Below, one piece after another: positions 13,101-26,400 of a stretch of DNA of 64,000 nucleotides; positions within the stretch are counted from its first letter, which is position 1, and each line of letters opens with the position of its first letter. Below the pieces are notes generated by a model. That model did no database searches. It saw only the letters and a program-made list of their open reading frames with translations, and was not told the DNA's origin. The translations under genes and the position numbers were made by a program. This DNA is from Todiramphus chloris collaris. Lineage: Eukaryota; Chordata; Aves; Coraciiformes; Alcedinidae. Location: assembly GCA_025345505.1 (NCBI GenBank), contig JANVCC010000073.1:5531448-5595447 (forward strand). Reading direction: 5' to 3'.

Positions 13101-14972
13101 CGGTACTAAACTGTTCCTTTCCCACTTCTTTTTTCCCTTCCAATTTATAGGTTTGATCACTTCTAATTTGTGACATGGTTAGAGTTTAATGTTTTCTAGC
13201 ACAAAGGTTTTGCTCAGTTTGGAAGATCGTCGGGGCATTTCTCATAATCAAGAAGAGAACACATACCATAAATACTAGTTGCTGTATAGAGTCCTTTTAA
13301 AGACACGTGCATTGCATGAAGAAAAATGAATGTGCTATTAGATGATTTTTCAGAGTATTCTTTGAATTAGATTTTTCTTCTGATGGGCAAGTGTATTGAT
13401 TCCACTTTTATTTATCTAGGGGAAGGAGGAGTGATTTTCCAGGGACTTTATGCTTTCAAGTAATTTCAGCAACCGTGCAGCACAGCACTGACTAAAATAA
13501 AAGCAGCAGCTCAAAAGCCTGAAATGAAGCACATGCTTACGTTTATTGAGGAGCAAAATATACTCTCCAGAGTCCTAATTATTTACTGGCATTAGTATCA
13601 GGCAGTTGAAAGATTATCTGTACATTGTTAATTTCAGACAAAGGGCAGCATCTTCATTTAGTAGTATTTTTATCCAGTGCATAAGGGAGGATATTGCTAT
13701 TAATTTTTACTGGCGTATTTCCACGATGCTTTTTTCTAAGCCAATGTTCAAACAAATATATGTATTCTCTCCTCTATCGTTCAGAAATAAATTTTTTAAA
13801 GTATAATTCCCTTCAAAATAGGTATGGCAACACTCATACTATTTCCAAAGAGAATTTCACTTTCAGATCTACCTGAAAGCCACAAAAATAGTTAGCCACA
13901 AATAGTTTAATAAAAGTCAGTAGAGATAGTACATAAATACATTTGATGTACTTTGAGAAAACTCAGACATGTTTCAACATGTACTTCCTGCAGTATCTGG
14001 AATATGCTCATTTCCCAGTGCAAGAGTCCTCCAGGAAGTATATTCCCTTGTTTTTTCCTTTAATTGTGACACTTTTCTGATGAAATACGGGGTTTTCGAA
14101 GGAAAATAAGAGATTTTAGACTGTGGTCTGAAAGAATCCTTATCTTCCATTGAGGAATAACCAAAATCTTAAAATAAGATGTCATTTTAAAGGTACTTCT
14201 TAAATATATTACCATATCATCAAATAAAAAAAAAACCCACTACATCTACCAGCTCGAGAAAATACATCTTTGTGCTGGTTCTGGTATCACTAACCTAGTA
14301 ACTGGGAAGACTTGCAACAGGGTATGCTGCACAGCAGTGCCAAAATAGTGACACACTGGAAAGCTGCTTAAACCTAATGGCAGACCATAATACATTCTTG
14401 CTGGTGAGCCCTTCACTTGTGCCTCAGAATTACTCCTTGACTCTTACCTTGGCTTTGCTGCACTTGGCACCATTTTTATATACCATGAAGGACTCACATT
14501 TAAATTTGACTATTGATTTTGTACTGCCACTCAGTGCTCTTTTGTGAAAAATGCATGGTCGTCCTGCTATTAATCTCCTTTAATTAAATATTCAAGCTGC
14601 CTAAGAAATTCCTCTGCTACCTAATAAAAATTTATGAATAAAATGAATATTAAAGTAGTAATCCCCAAGAAATCGGATAGCACAGCAATTAACAGTCGAT
14701 TTGTTAGAGCATTAACCAACCACAAGTTCTCCTTGTGATGTTGGATTTTAAAATAGTCACTAACCAGTAATTGACAAAATGATGATGTTGAAGGTTGGGA
14801 CTGAACAAAACTGGAAGAGATGAGTGGAACCCTCTGAGAGTCCCAGTCCAATGTTTGTTGCTGTTCTGGTCATCTGCTTTGGTAGAGTATTGCATAATCA
14901 AAAACTGCAGAGAAGTGTGATGCTCTACATATGATTTTTTTTGTCTCTGCTTTCTCCCTCCCCTCCCCTTAG
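10146..14972 (+). other. TENM1: Intron, AT-rich with simple repeats
   Basis: This 4.8-kb intron goes from donor GTAAGT to the strong acceptor CTCCCCTCCCCTTAG. It contains the A-rich tract at 10697-10802 and a run of about 16 A at 12943-12958. A GC-richer patch lies at 11690-12180. No coding or RNA gene is recognised. Confidence 0.8.
10697..10802. repeat. A-rich low-complexity tract
   Basis: About 100 bases made almost only of A with scattered C and a few G, such as AAACAAACAAACAAAACAAC followed by uninterrupted A-runs. It could be the decayed poly(A) tail of a retrotransposed sequence, but I see no recognisable body next to it, so it is called simple sequence. Confidence 0.9.
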
Positions 14973-15222
14973 GAATTTTACACAAAGGCAATGGTGAAAA
15001 CATGTTCATTTCCCAGCAGCCACCAGTCATCTCAACCGTGATGGGGAACGGACACCAGCGGAGTGTCTCTTGCTCCAACTGCAACGGTCTTGCACTCAAC
15101 AACAAACTCTTTGCCCCGGTTGCTCTTGCTTCTGGGCCTGATGGTAGTGTGTATATTGGTGACTTCAATTTTGTCAGACGGATCTTTCCCTCTGGAAACT
15201 CGATTGGCATACTAGAATTAAG
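14973..15222 (+). CDS. TENM1: TENM1 exon: start of the NHL beta-propeller
   Basis: The exon is 250 bases, entered in phase 1 and left after two bases of an arginine codon (TTAAG|GTAAAA). It codes for [20 protein letters not shown], then [20 protein letters not shown], then [20 protein letters not shown], ending in ILEL plus the split R. The PVAL.SGPDGS.Y.GDFN..RRI pattern is an NHL blade, with its hydrophobic strands and the Asp/Asn turn. The CSNC pair is conserved in teneurins. This propeller is the main site of alternative splicing and contributes to trans interactions. The acceptor has an unusually pure pyrimidine tract at 14942-14970. Confidence 0.97.
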
Positions 15223-16096
15223 GTAAAAAAAAAAAAAAATGAGCTTTCTCTGACTAATGTTCACTCTCCTGGCAGTGACAGGCCTATGATAGGGGCTTTT
15301 TTTTCCTCGGGACTTCAAGAAGCAGCCACATTTAGTTGCCTTGTGATCATATTTATCCTCAACTGTCAAACTGATCAGAAAACTTATGCTTAAAATCATT
15401 AGTTAAAAAGGGCATCTTGAGTGGCCTTTACAACAGGTTTTGTGTAATGAATGTCTGTGAAGAATTAATAGAGCTAGTTTTTCTTCCTATGAGGTTTTTC
15501 ATACATTTTCTCAAAAAGTTAAAACATTCCGCAAAGTGTATTTGGAAAAAAAACCAAAACAAAAAACCTAATTAAATAGCAAATATGCAGAGTATCTTCT
15601 CTAGTCACACCATTGTGGCTGAAGATAAACTGGCCATGTTTAAAATTAGTACAATGAAATTGTTCCTCATCTGTAACAAGGGGGTGTGACTGAGTTTAAG
15701 CAAGAATGAGCAAACCTGGTGTTGCAGCCTGAAGTACCACCAGTAACAACACCCCTGCTTCCCATTCCATTTCGGGGACAGAGGGGAAGGCAGGAAAGAT
15801 TTTGGACACTGATACATTACATTTCTCTTACTTAACATCCACGAATCTCCAAGTAGCTGACATTGCTGGTGATGTTTTGTGCTGGTTCTTCAGAATTAAC
15901 TTGACTACGTGCGGGCAGTGGGAAGGAACCGGTTTGAGAGAAAGAAATATTACTGAATAACAGGATAAACAGTGTTTTGATACTGGAATACAGCTCAGTG
16001 AGCAGTCAGGCAAAGAATACAGTTTTGTTGAGGACTAACATTTCTTGTCTTTCTGTTTTTTCTTTTTTTTGAACCTGAACCAATCTGTCTTGCTAG
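15223..16096 (+). other. TENM1: Short intron before the microexon
   Basis: At 874 bases this is the shortest complete intron in the window. The donor is GTAAAA followed by a run of A. The 3' end has a T/C-rich tract at about 16041-16070, then GAACCTGAACCAATCTG, then TCTTGCTAG directly before the microexon. No other feature is seen. Confidence 0.9.
16041..16096 (+). promoter_or_regulatory. TENM1: Candidate splice-control region of the microexon (pyrimidine tract and TGC motif)
   Basis: Two signals typical of neuron-specific microexons lie upstream of the acceptor. There is a T/C-rich stretch with TTCTTGTCTTTCTGTTTTTT, the kind bound by the repressor PTBP1. A TGC trinucleotide at 16091-16093 sits between the tract and the AG, the position used by the activator SRRM4 (nSR100). 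These roles are known for microexons in general; that they apply to this exon is inference. I saw no RBFOX site (GCATG) in the 300 bases downstream. Confidence 0.45.
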
Positions 16097-16117
16097 GAAT
16101 AGAGACACAAGACACAG
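16097..16117 (+). CDS. TENM1: TENM1 21-base alternative microexon in the beta-propeller
   Basis: Between TCTTGCTAG and GTAAGT lie 21 bases that, with the split arginine and serine codons on either side, insert NRDTRHS between ILELR and [10 protein letters not shown]. Phase is 2 on both sides, so including or skipping it keeps the frame. The same seven residues are present in TENM1 as I recall it, and an equivalent insert occurs in other teneurins. In TENM2 and TENM3 this insert lies in the propeller and changes binding to latrophilins and teneurin-teneurin contacts. That it does the same in this bird TENM1 is inference. The exon is far too short to show up as an open frame and was found by matching the gap in the protein to splice sites. 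Confidence 0.9.
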
Positions 16118-19100
16118 GTAAGTGAAACAGTGACACCAATATGTGAGCCATGTTCAAGTAAACAGCCTTACAAAAGTCCTTTTAGAAGTTTGGATATAGA
16201 AAACCACTCTGAATTTAATAAATACAAATGTTAATCAAATTCACTTTCGTTTATAGTAAAATATGTTTGATATATTCCCTCTGAAGGAATGAAGTCTCAC
16301 TAAAAATCAGTTTGCTGATCACCGGTCAGAAATGGAGATGTTTAAACACAAAAGCTGGGAATGCATTTCATAGCTGTCATACTCATTTCACATGGTATTT
16401 GAATGATCATTGATACAGCCAGCCATAAAAACAAAAGGATTCAGAGACACACAAGAGGACTGCAATTTAGCAGTTCTAGGATACTACAAACTTTAAAGTC
16501 TGCCACATTCACAGAGGGTGCACAGCAGACCCCAGGCCTGAGAACACTGTGTTACAGCTCAGTCCTTGTTCCTCCAGCTTAGGCAAAAGCAAGAGGCTTC
16601 CCCCCCGTCCAGTCAGCATTTTGGCATTGCAATGTAGGGATTTCTTTAAAAGCACGAATGTTGCACAGAAGACTTCCACGACAGACGGTGAGGGAGTTGG
16701 TTATAACAATCCAGCTGCAGAAATGATGTTGTATGCTAGAAAGGTAGTGAGCAAGGCACTCTGCATCCTTAGAAACAAACTTGTTAGCATTTCAGTACTT
16801 AAATGAGATAAAGAAACTGGCACTCATACAACCAAAGCTGATAACTTCATGGCATAGGAGGAAGCAGAGTGTGGGCTGAATGTGTATTTGTAGGATGAGA
16901 GTATTGTTGGAACTTCTCACTTTAGTCACAAGGACTCTATTGAATCCTATAGATTATTTGCCAGCCTACTTACAGGTGATGACACATCTCGTATGTTTTA
17001 CAATGAAAACTTAGTCCTACTCCTTAAGAGCAAGGTTCTGTTTTTCAACTGAAGGGTTGTTTCTGTTTGCTTTAAACTGACCAGTATCTTTGTAAACTAC
17101 AGAAAAGCAGCAAATTGAACTTACTTTGTAATGCATTCAGAACATCAATCGTGTTTTAAAACATGTAAAAGTAGAATCTTTTTAATACCTGCTCACTAGT
17201 ATTACTCTCTTGAGATGACGTTAACTAAATCATGACAATACTCAAGCACTCCAGCCCTATTAATAGCAACTATTAATTACAGTAATAATTGCCTTTTAGT
17301 ACTCTGTCCAAGTGAAATCTGTGGAAAGTTGGAGGAAATCAATTGAAGTTAATGTAATCTTTGAGGTTATGGGAGAGTACTTGCAGTCCCACTATATACC
17401 ATTCTCTTGAGGTTGTAAAGGCCATAGTCATGCTGGAAATTCCTAGAATGCTCAAAGAAACATATGGAAGCAACAACTAAAAGATGTTGGGCTTATGACA
17501 CAGGAAAAGGCTTCAAAATCCAGGTCCTCACACAAATGTTAGTCTTCAAAAGAACAGGGAAAAGGATTCTCTTTAACAGGTCAAAGAAAATACTGTGTAA
17601 AAAGGGATAAAGTTTGGAGACCAGTAAACAGAGAAGGCCACTGATCTTATTTTTGACTCTTTAAAAACAACTTTTCCCATTTGTTTTCCAATATTTTAAT
17701 AAGAAATAACTGTTAAAAATGGAAACTAGGCGTTGATGTTACAGGGAAAAAAAATTCTACAGGATAGTAATAACTTGTTCTGGAAAGATTCATTGTAAAT
17801 CCTGGTCTACTTGATAGAGTTTTTAATAGGCTAATTTAAATAAATTCAGATTTAGATTTGATTGCAAACTTCTGCAAAGATATTGAGTATTTTAGTGTGT
17901 TCCTTCTTTACTAATACCCTTTAAATTTAAACATTTTAATAGTTAAGGCTTTAAGCGTCAAGAGTTTTCTAACAGCCGGTCTATTAAATGTAATGACGAG
18001 GATGACAGAAAATGTGTCTACAAGGAGAGTATATAATTACCCTCGTTCTCTGCAATTTCTGCATGATGAACAGTATGTTTATTTAACATCTCAAATTCTC
18101 CTTGCAACTTTTTCCGTGGAAGTATTTTATTAAAAAGGCATCTTTTGGCTGGCCAGTCTCTTCACAGCTCACTCCAGAGAGCACAAACCATTCTTTATGT
18201 TTTCAGCAAACAAAATTGTATGATCCTGGTGATACGTAATTCAGCATTAATTGCTTTTAGCTCATCCTTTTACTCACCTTTCATCATACCACTGTCCTCT
18301 TGTTCCCTGTGTTTCCTTGGACTGAGTTTCACATCTGTTCCCCAACTGTGGGTATATCTCTCTTCTTCTATGTCGCCATTCTGTCTTTTACAGAAGTTTG
18401 TGGCTAAGGTCGGGTTTAAGCTGGTCTAGCTTATGGCCCACTCCTCAGAGATGCTGAGTATTTTCTGTCCCCTTTTGGACAGAGAATGAGAACTGGGAGA
18501 AATAAGCCCAAGCTCTATCACATTTTCCTCATGGTACAGCATTAGCCCTATCATAAATGAAAATAAGATTTCAACTGGTCAGCTGTTAGAAGTTTCTTAG
18601 CAGTATATGGAGTACTCAGTAGATTGCTAAAATAAAAGATAACAGTAAGTAATTTTTACATTGTTTTGCTGTAAGGTAGAACTGTCTAATAGATGATTAA
18701 TAAAGCTTAGTATCTGCTTTGGCCAAGGAAATACTTCATATTTACAGAGGCTCCGTCATCCTGAAATCTAGACAGTAAAATAAGTCAGTATCATCTCAGA
18801 CATTACATCTGTCCTGGAGCCTCTGCCAGTTCTTCAGTTTTATTTTATCTACATTCTTCCTTTCCTGGTTTGTTGTGGCAGAAAAATTGTGCCCTGCAGA
18901 AGAAGCTGTCCACCAAGTATTGTCACTAGCAATGCTGAGAGCACTTAGGAGTCCTTTCCTAACTTCGTTGCAGCAATCTTATGTTAGTTAATAGCACTAG
19001 GTAGTGTTAATAACCAACACTAGTTAGTAAAATGTCTCCTTAAGAATCTCTTGACAGCCTTTTTAATCTGCAGAGCAGATGGGAAAGACCCATCTAGAGT

Positions 19101-20156
19101 CATAGGGGTTGTGGCAGGTGAGTGTCAAGCACAGCTACCTGTCAGATACCTCCTCCTCCTCCTTCTCCCCCTGGAGAAATGTGCCAGTGATAAATATACT
19201 GTCTGAGCACCTAAATCCCCTGCCAGGCATTGTCCACCATTCTGCCTGTGCCTATCTCCCACCACGTCAGTAACCAACGGTGTGATTGAAAGGATCTGTG
19301 CCTATCTGGATTTTCACTTGATTGTATAATCAGGACTACACTGCAGTCTCACCAGGCTCAGGACACTGCTGTGCCGTGCCATGTGCTGAGGCAATTTCCT
19401 CAAACTGGAAATAAACTTTGCACTGAAAAAGAAACAAAAAGTCTTACTGGTTAATAAGTCGCAGCCTAGTTCTCCAGTTAGAATTTATGATTCGCACCAT
19501 TTAATTAACAGATGTAAATATTTTTTTTTAAATAACATTTTATAATCTCAATAAGGCACTTCAGTGCATGAATTATGGTGCATTAATTCATGCCCAGTTG
19601 CACTGACAGTACTTGGCCTTCTGCCTTGCTCCTGACAATACAGTCGGCGTGAATTAAGGCACCATATTTCACACCTTCATATTTCTTAAGGTTTAGAAAC
19701 AGATAAAAATAACCAGGAATGTGTATTTGTGCCCATGCAGAACAGTCTCTTTTTCACTTTGCTGCAACTCATAGGGTTTTTTCAGTGCCAAGAGTACTAG
19801 GACTTAAAAGGTACAGAAAAATGACCTTTCTTTTGATAGTAATAGTTATAACTAAGCTGAAGTCACTCCAGTTAGATTTATACTGGTACTGATGAGCAGT
19901 CTTAACTCCACCAATGCCACTCTTTTCATAAGCAAACTGATATCTAACTGGCTGGTCAGGCTCCACAGCCTGTTCTTTGTTTCTCAGCAGTAGTCCTTGC
20001 ATGAGCTACATTAAAGCTGGTCTCATTTGTGCCTCTGTCATCTCCAAATAGTCGAGCAGATGTCTTCAGATAAGTAGAATACAATTGTTATGCTGCCATG
20101 GATGGAGATTAAAAAGAAAAACAATTTAACTTTGATGCTCTTCTCTTTTGTTTTAG
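16118..20156 (+). other. TENM1: Intron after the microexon
   Basis: This 4-kb intron goes from a perfect donor GTAAGT to acceptor TTTGTTTTAG. I see no exon or clear mobile element. Around 19850-19900 there is weak similarity to a widespread old amniote repeat. The rest is unremarkable A/T-rich sequence. Confidence 0.8.
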
Positions 20157-20389
20157 TACAAGCCCTGCACATAAATATTATCTGGCTGTTGATCCAGTGT
20201 CAGAATCCCTTTACTTGTCAGATACCAACACCAGAAAAGTGTACAAAGCAAAATCTCTCACTGAAACCAAGGACCTGGCCAAAAATGCAGATGTGGTGGC
20301 AGGAACAGGGGATCAGTGCCTTCCATTTGACCAGAGTCACTGTGGAGATGGAGGAAAGGCATCCGAGGCCTCTCTCAACAGCCCAAGAG
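20157..20389 (+). CDS. TENM1: TENM1 exon: beta-propeller blades
   Basis: This 233-base exon has one base completing serine, 77 codons, and one base of a split glycine (AGAG|GTAAGA). The protein reads [20 protein letters not shown], then [20 protein letters not shown], then [20 protein letters not shown] and [19 protein letters not shown] is the outer edge of an NHL blade. [20 protein letters not shown] is a teneurin hallmark with a conserved cysteine pair. [23 protein letters not shown] follows TENM1. The frame stays open for some 100 bases past the donor, but similarity ends at SPRG. Confidence 0.97.
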
Positions 20390-23300
20390 GTAAGAAAAGA
20401 GCATATCTGAAGTACTTGGTGTTGGTCATGACTCATTGCCTTCCGTTATTTAGAAACTCAGATGCAACCGGGTGTACAAAAATGGATCTGAGGTGATGAT
20501 TTAAACAACAATAAGCTAGCCAAATAATTTCTTAAAGCTCACTCACATTTTTAATACATCCAGTCTTTTATGAAGGAGTAGCATGAACAGCAGACTCCAG
20601 CTGGCATCCTCTGAAATACTCTTTCCTGGTGAGGCAAAACTCCTCTTTTATTACCTTTCAATTGCAAGGTGGCAGCATTTAATCATATTTCATTTTAAAG
20701 CAAATAATATGGTTGTAAAGTCTGATTTTTTTTTTTTTTTAGATTTTATGCATTCAGGTGATTCTTATAATATTAGAGGAGCTTACTCAGACACAGCACG
20801 TCAAGGCTGTTCATATCAGACAGCCAGAAAAATCAAGTTTATCTGGAACTCTAGTTTGTCCTTCCTTATTAAATGCACTTTGTAAAATACGAGCATCTCA
20901 CCTGCTGCACACAAAACACCCATTTTGCTGCAGCCTTCCCATCAGAGTCCATGCTGCGTTGTCACAGGTAAAATGCCTGTGAAGTTTGAATCCTCAGCAG
21001 AGTTAATCCCCTCGCAGTGTGCATTAGAAGGGTGATAAAGGCTCTGGATTTGGTGCTCTAGAGCAGCTGGTCGCCCTCGACTCCCACTGAAGTCCCTGGA
21101 ACAAAGGGTGCTCAGCAGAGCCCAGAGTGGGCTTTTAGCATGCTTCTTCCCCCATAGCACACCACTCCTCCTAATGACTAGCTCTAAGGAGGGGGTTGGT
21201 TATTTTTCATGAGCTAATAAGGGAAGTCTGTATATCAGTAGGAAATTAGAATGTATATCCAGGCGGAAACATCTCTAAGACAAGAAAATAATCCTGTTGT
21301 AAGGCTTAGCAAGAGACACATTGTAATTATAGAGTGACTTTAACATGTCTTTAATGATAGAAGGTAAGTACAAATAATTGTTAATCTTCGGGCAGCTAAT
21401 TAATGTTATGAATCAATTCTAAAAATAGTAGAAAATAAAGATTTTCAGATCGTTTAGCAGGAAAATGATCCATGTTTTATTGCTGATTACAATTGATTAT
21501 ATCTAATTACAATGCAATTAGTTGTTCTACCTTCTTATTGGGGAAGTATGTTGGTAAAAATTTGTAATATGCTACTTACTTTAAAAATACTCATGCATCC
21601 AGCTGGCTTCCCCAGCAGAAGGCTCTGTTCATAAAGAAATTAAGAGGAGTAAAAGTACAATTCATGACTCCTGGGCAGCCAGCAAATATGAAAAAACTTA
21701 ACTGTTAGCAAACAATAACTCATATATTGTCAAATTCAGGTAATGTCTCCCAGCTACTTTTGATTTATGCATCTACTCTGAATTACTTCACTTTGAAATT
21801 GCCCGATCTGTTACGTTTTGGTTTTCAACCTCAAGGAACTGTGGACTGCCACATGCCCTTTTTGTACAGGGCCTAGCATCAACCTGTAGTGACCATGGCT
21901 TTGTTACCTTCTTCTACGCTGGAAAAGATTGAACAACCTTGGAAAGCAGTAGGAAATACTTGCCTGGTACCCATTAAGCACCCTAAAAATCTCACGTACT
22001 TAAATACAGTTTTAGAGATTCTTTTGGATCGCTTCTTTTGCTTGTTCATGGAATAATTGTCACGTCAGAAGGCACCACATTTCTACTGAAATAACACAGG
22101 TCACCAAAAAAAAAAATGTTTTCTCTAGGAGGCAGGAAACACTGACAAAAATTTGGGTGAGTCTGTGGACTCCCATCTTGCCCACGTTTAAAAACAGCTG
22201 AACACAAAGCAACGCAATGTCATGTAGCATTTGACTGCAGAAATACATTAATCGCTTCTAATTTTTCACCTCTGAGATTCTTACAGTGCAAAACAGGTAC
22301 CTGATAATGCAGATAAAGACAGAGTAATTGCATAAGTAATATTAAATATAATCACTTGCATTACTCAATGACCAGACAATATTAGATTTTTAAGCTGATA
22401 CAGAAAAAAAAAAATTTGCTTCCCCCACCATTTTGCTTCTGATTTTTATCCTGGGTATTCCTTCTTTTCCTCTTCTAAATCAAAAATAAATTTACCTGTT
22501 ACTGGGTAGAAAGGTAATACCTGAGGAAGAGCTCTATTTAGTGGCCATCTGACCTTGGTTAGTTACAGCTCAAATGTTGTATTCTCAGTTTTGCTGCTGG
22601 CTGCTTGTGACCGAATGAGGTCTTATCTATGTTCATTTATAAAACTGATAAGAAATACCCTACTGTGTAACAATTGTGAAACTTAATCCTGTTTGGTAAC
22701 ATCCTCAGAAGTATCTTAATACGTGAGAGTTCAAATACTCTTTCTTATTTACTTTTCTGAATGAAAGGTGCTTCAAATGCTATTTTGACATTTTTGAGCT
22801 GATAATGCTTTTTCTACCTCAGTGGGCATGCAGGTGGGTTTTGGGAGACTCCTAGATTATTATTTAATGATTTAAGTCTTTCATCTACTTTAATTTCTCA
22901 TTATCTTTATTTGGCAAGACTGCCTTTGCCTAGTGACCCAGAACTGAATGCCAGACAGGAAAGCATCATGAAGTTACACTAATCAATTATGATCTGATCG
23001 GCTTTCCACAACTTTTATTTTGTGGGTAGCAAACACTCATAGCTTTGTTCAGTCTGTTCCTGTGTCTGTGTGAAGGACTAGAGATGGGGCTTAGTGAACA
23101 TTAATCTTGCACTATTGTATGTTGAGCTGACTTTGAAAGATGCTTTCAAACATGCATGGGTGATGTAGCTGAAATTTGAACTTCAATATATTATTTTTAC
23201 TGCAACTTTCTTTAATTCTGTAGAGATCTCAGACTAATGAGTCATGTAATAGATGACCAAGTACTTAAGCAGAATGTGAAATGGTACAAGGTAGGGACGT

Positions 23301-23470
23301 AAAATAAGATCCATGACAAACTGAACACATTTATTACACAAAAAGATATTGAAAGTGAAGAAGTAACTACACAAGATACTAATCTTTGACTGAATTCCAA
23401 TCACTTGAACTTTAACAAAGTAACAGATTTTCATTTTGGGGTGGGGAATTCTGTTTGGTGGGTTTGGGGA

Positions 23471-23486
23471 TTTTTTTTTTTTTTTT
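23471..23486. repeat. Poly(T) run
   Basis: A run of about 16 T bounded by GGGGA and ATAAAAAG. It could be the reverse-strand tail of an old retroposed sequence, but no body is recognisable. Confidence 0.85.
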
Positions 23487-26400
23487 ATAAAAAGTATTTA
23501 TGGCACATCTAGTCACCAATACTATCATTTAAACTATCTGGATTAGTATTTACAATAAGGCACTAAGAGAACAGTGTCCTGATTTTAACTAGATTAGTCA
23601 TTGAGTATCGGAGTAGTAACAAGCAGTAAAAATAATAGAAATACGTGGGGGTTGTTCTACTTAGCACTGCAAAGCCAATGCCTGGATCAAAGGCATTAAA
23701 CACTTACCTACCCTGCCCTTCTGAAATCAGTGAGCTTTAGACATGTAAATAGTTTTGACTTTCCAAGCTTAATTGACAGAGGCAGTAAGAGGCTGAGACA
23801 ATCAAGTTACCACATTTTTGCTGAGCTACAGTGTCTCCCAGTCAGTATACTAAGAAAAGTGTCTTGGATTAACATCTGATTTTGGTTACTTAGTGACCAA
23901 CTCAAGAGCATTCACACAGGACAGCTGTGGTGGAAATGCTGAGTAAAACAGCAACTCCCTCCAATGATTGAACCCTAAGTATAAGAAGTGATTTACAACA
24001 TGTGGAACCCTAAGCACTAAATACAAAGATTTCAGCATCTAAGGCTGCTTTTTGGCTCCTGAGTCCACCCTAGACTCTAGAACTAGAAGACAGATGCGCC
24101 CACTGTCTGTGCAAGCTGTGAGTATAGTCAGTGTCTCAAGAAATCAAAAACTGCACAGTACTCGGATGCTGTGTAGTGACCTCAGAGTAAGTACCAGGGA
24201 AATGTAGAATGTTGGAGTATTTTCTCGACCCCATGTATAGAAATACCTTGTACAAAGACCTTTTTTCACTCAGACCCTGTGGCCACGAGCTAGCCAACAC
24301 AAATGAAAGCTTAAATTAAAAATCAGTTCTGCAGTGTAGCTTTACTCATTTTGTTTGAAATGACTTTACTAAGGAAATACCACTTAAAAAAAAAAAGGTA
24401 AAAAACCCCATTATTTTGAAAATATGTTTGCCCCAGTAGCTTACATCCTGAATTAATGTCTTGTTGCTCACCATCTGCACCAATACTCTCTAAAGTAAAT
24501 AAAGCTGCAAGAACAACTGCTCAGATTAAAGCTGTACATTTGTCAAATGACAGTAGCCTGTTTAGGGCCTGGGCTTGCTCAGCTAAAAGATTCCTCTCAC
24601 CTTCAGTAGGATGGACACCAAATCCCTAAAATAGCCTATTGTGAAAACAAGACCACCTTGTCACAGATAGTGATCAACTAATGATCAATTTATTCCACAA
24701 TCTTTGCTATTCTCTGAATCCCTAAGACCTTTTCAACCCTTCATACAGTTTAAAAAGGAAAGGAAAAATGGGGTGAAACGGTTCGTTAGCAATATTTAAA
24801 GTAAGAAGTAGACAAACCAAGGTGATTTGTAGCCTCCAATCATTGTCATGTATGCAACACAGAACCAGCAAGAAATTCATCTCATGCCATTTTTGATTCA
24901 TCAAAGTTTAGCTCTTATTTTTCTCTTCATTAATCTTAGTCACCTGTGATTTTGGAAGTCTGGGAATCTTGTAGAACATTTAAGGTGAACTTTTTGGACA
25001 GCAAGTTTTCCTAAATTTTGTCCAACCTGTGAATGCAGAAGTTATTCGATTCTCTGCTAACCAGTCATCACGTCTCAGACTGGGAGCAAGACATTTTCAT
25101 TCACAGCCCATAGTTAAAAATGCTGTTTGCTCCAACTCTGCTGTTAGGAGTCTGAAGAGAACAACACTCCAGTGTGAGCGCTGAAGCCACATCCCAGCTG
25201 ACAGAGGAGCTGCTGAGTATTTTGCTGCTAGTGCTGAGACAGTAATGAAGTAAAGATGACAAAGATCACAAAGCAACAGACTGCAAATCACTTGAATCAT
25301 ATTTTGAGTGGTGTATTATGGTAACCTATAAATAACTAATTGCATAAAATTGCTTTAGTAGTTTCTAGATGGCAGCTTTAATTAAAAGCACCGGAGACAT
25401 TTAGAAGTTTAGAAATGGATGGCATGTAATTTGCCCTTTTACCAACCATAAAACGGTAATTAACCAATTTGATTCACTTCTTCTTATTAAAAGTTTTATG
25501 AGAATCACAAGTTCCTGCTAAATGCAGTTTTTCTGCAGAAGGTGGCATTCTCTTTTATCAGTCCTCACCAGTAGTTTTAGATGTTCTTTTAGAAGTTCTT
25601 CAGAAGTTAATTAGAAGTTTTCAATGTAAAGTGCTCATTTGCAAAGTTTTCAGCTGAACAAAAAGTGTAAAGTTGCCAAAAGTGGGCAACATGTAGCTCT
25701 AGGTGCTGTTTATTGATGTGTTTTTGAAAGGAGTCTCGTAGAATGTAAGTGCAGGCTATGATGGAGGGGGGGAAGAAAAGAAAATATCTTACAGGGGAAT
25801 TTACTATATTATTCCATATTTTTAGCACTATTAAGCTTAGCTGCAGTAACATTGAAAGGGTAAAATATCTAGACTGAAAGATATGTATAAATCACATGTA
25901 TTTTGAATGTGTATCTGTAAGACCTCACAAAAGTGATCAGTTTTGTTTTCCACGTCTTATCTGCGTTTCTAGTTGTGTATGTACATGCACTAAGGCACGG
26001 GCTGTCGTAGGACCAAACTCACTCCCGAGGGCATATAACAGGAGAGGTTGTAGTCAGCCTGCTGTGTTTATCGTGGTTGTACCCAGCCCAACTACTGAGC
26101 ACTAGTTTGTGCAGAAAACAGTTATAAAAAGCAAGGCTTTTTCTGCAGAGTCCTTCTAGTGATGATATTTAGTAGCCACATTTCATTGCACCAGCAGCGG
26201 TTCATTTTTAATGTTAGTTAACTGAATTTAAGTGGTACTGGTTAAGAGACCTCTAAGTGTTATTAATACTGTTCCAGGACATCTGCACATAAATCTGCTG
26301 GAGAGAGATGCTCATGAGAGCTAGTCTTTTACATTCAGGTACAAAATCTAGTCCTGTGTAAGACAGTTTCAGTGACTAAACATGACTAAAACCAGCCCTT

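Noticed and set aside
14704..15399. 231-codon open frame on the minus strand
   Set aside because: It overlaps the TENM1 exon 14973-15222 in antisense and has no recognisable features outside it; it is a shadow of the exon plus chance.
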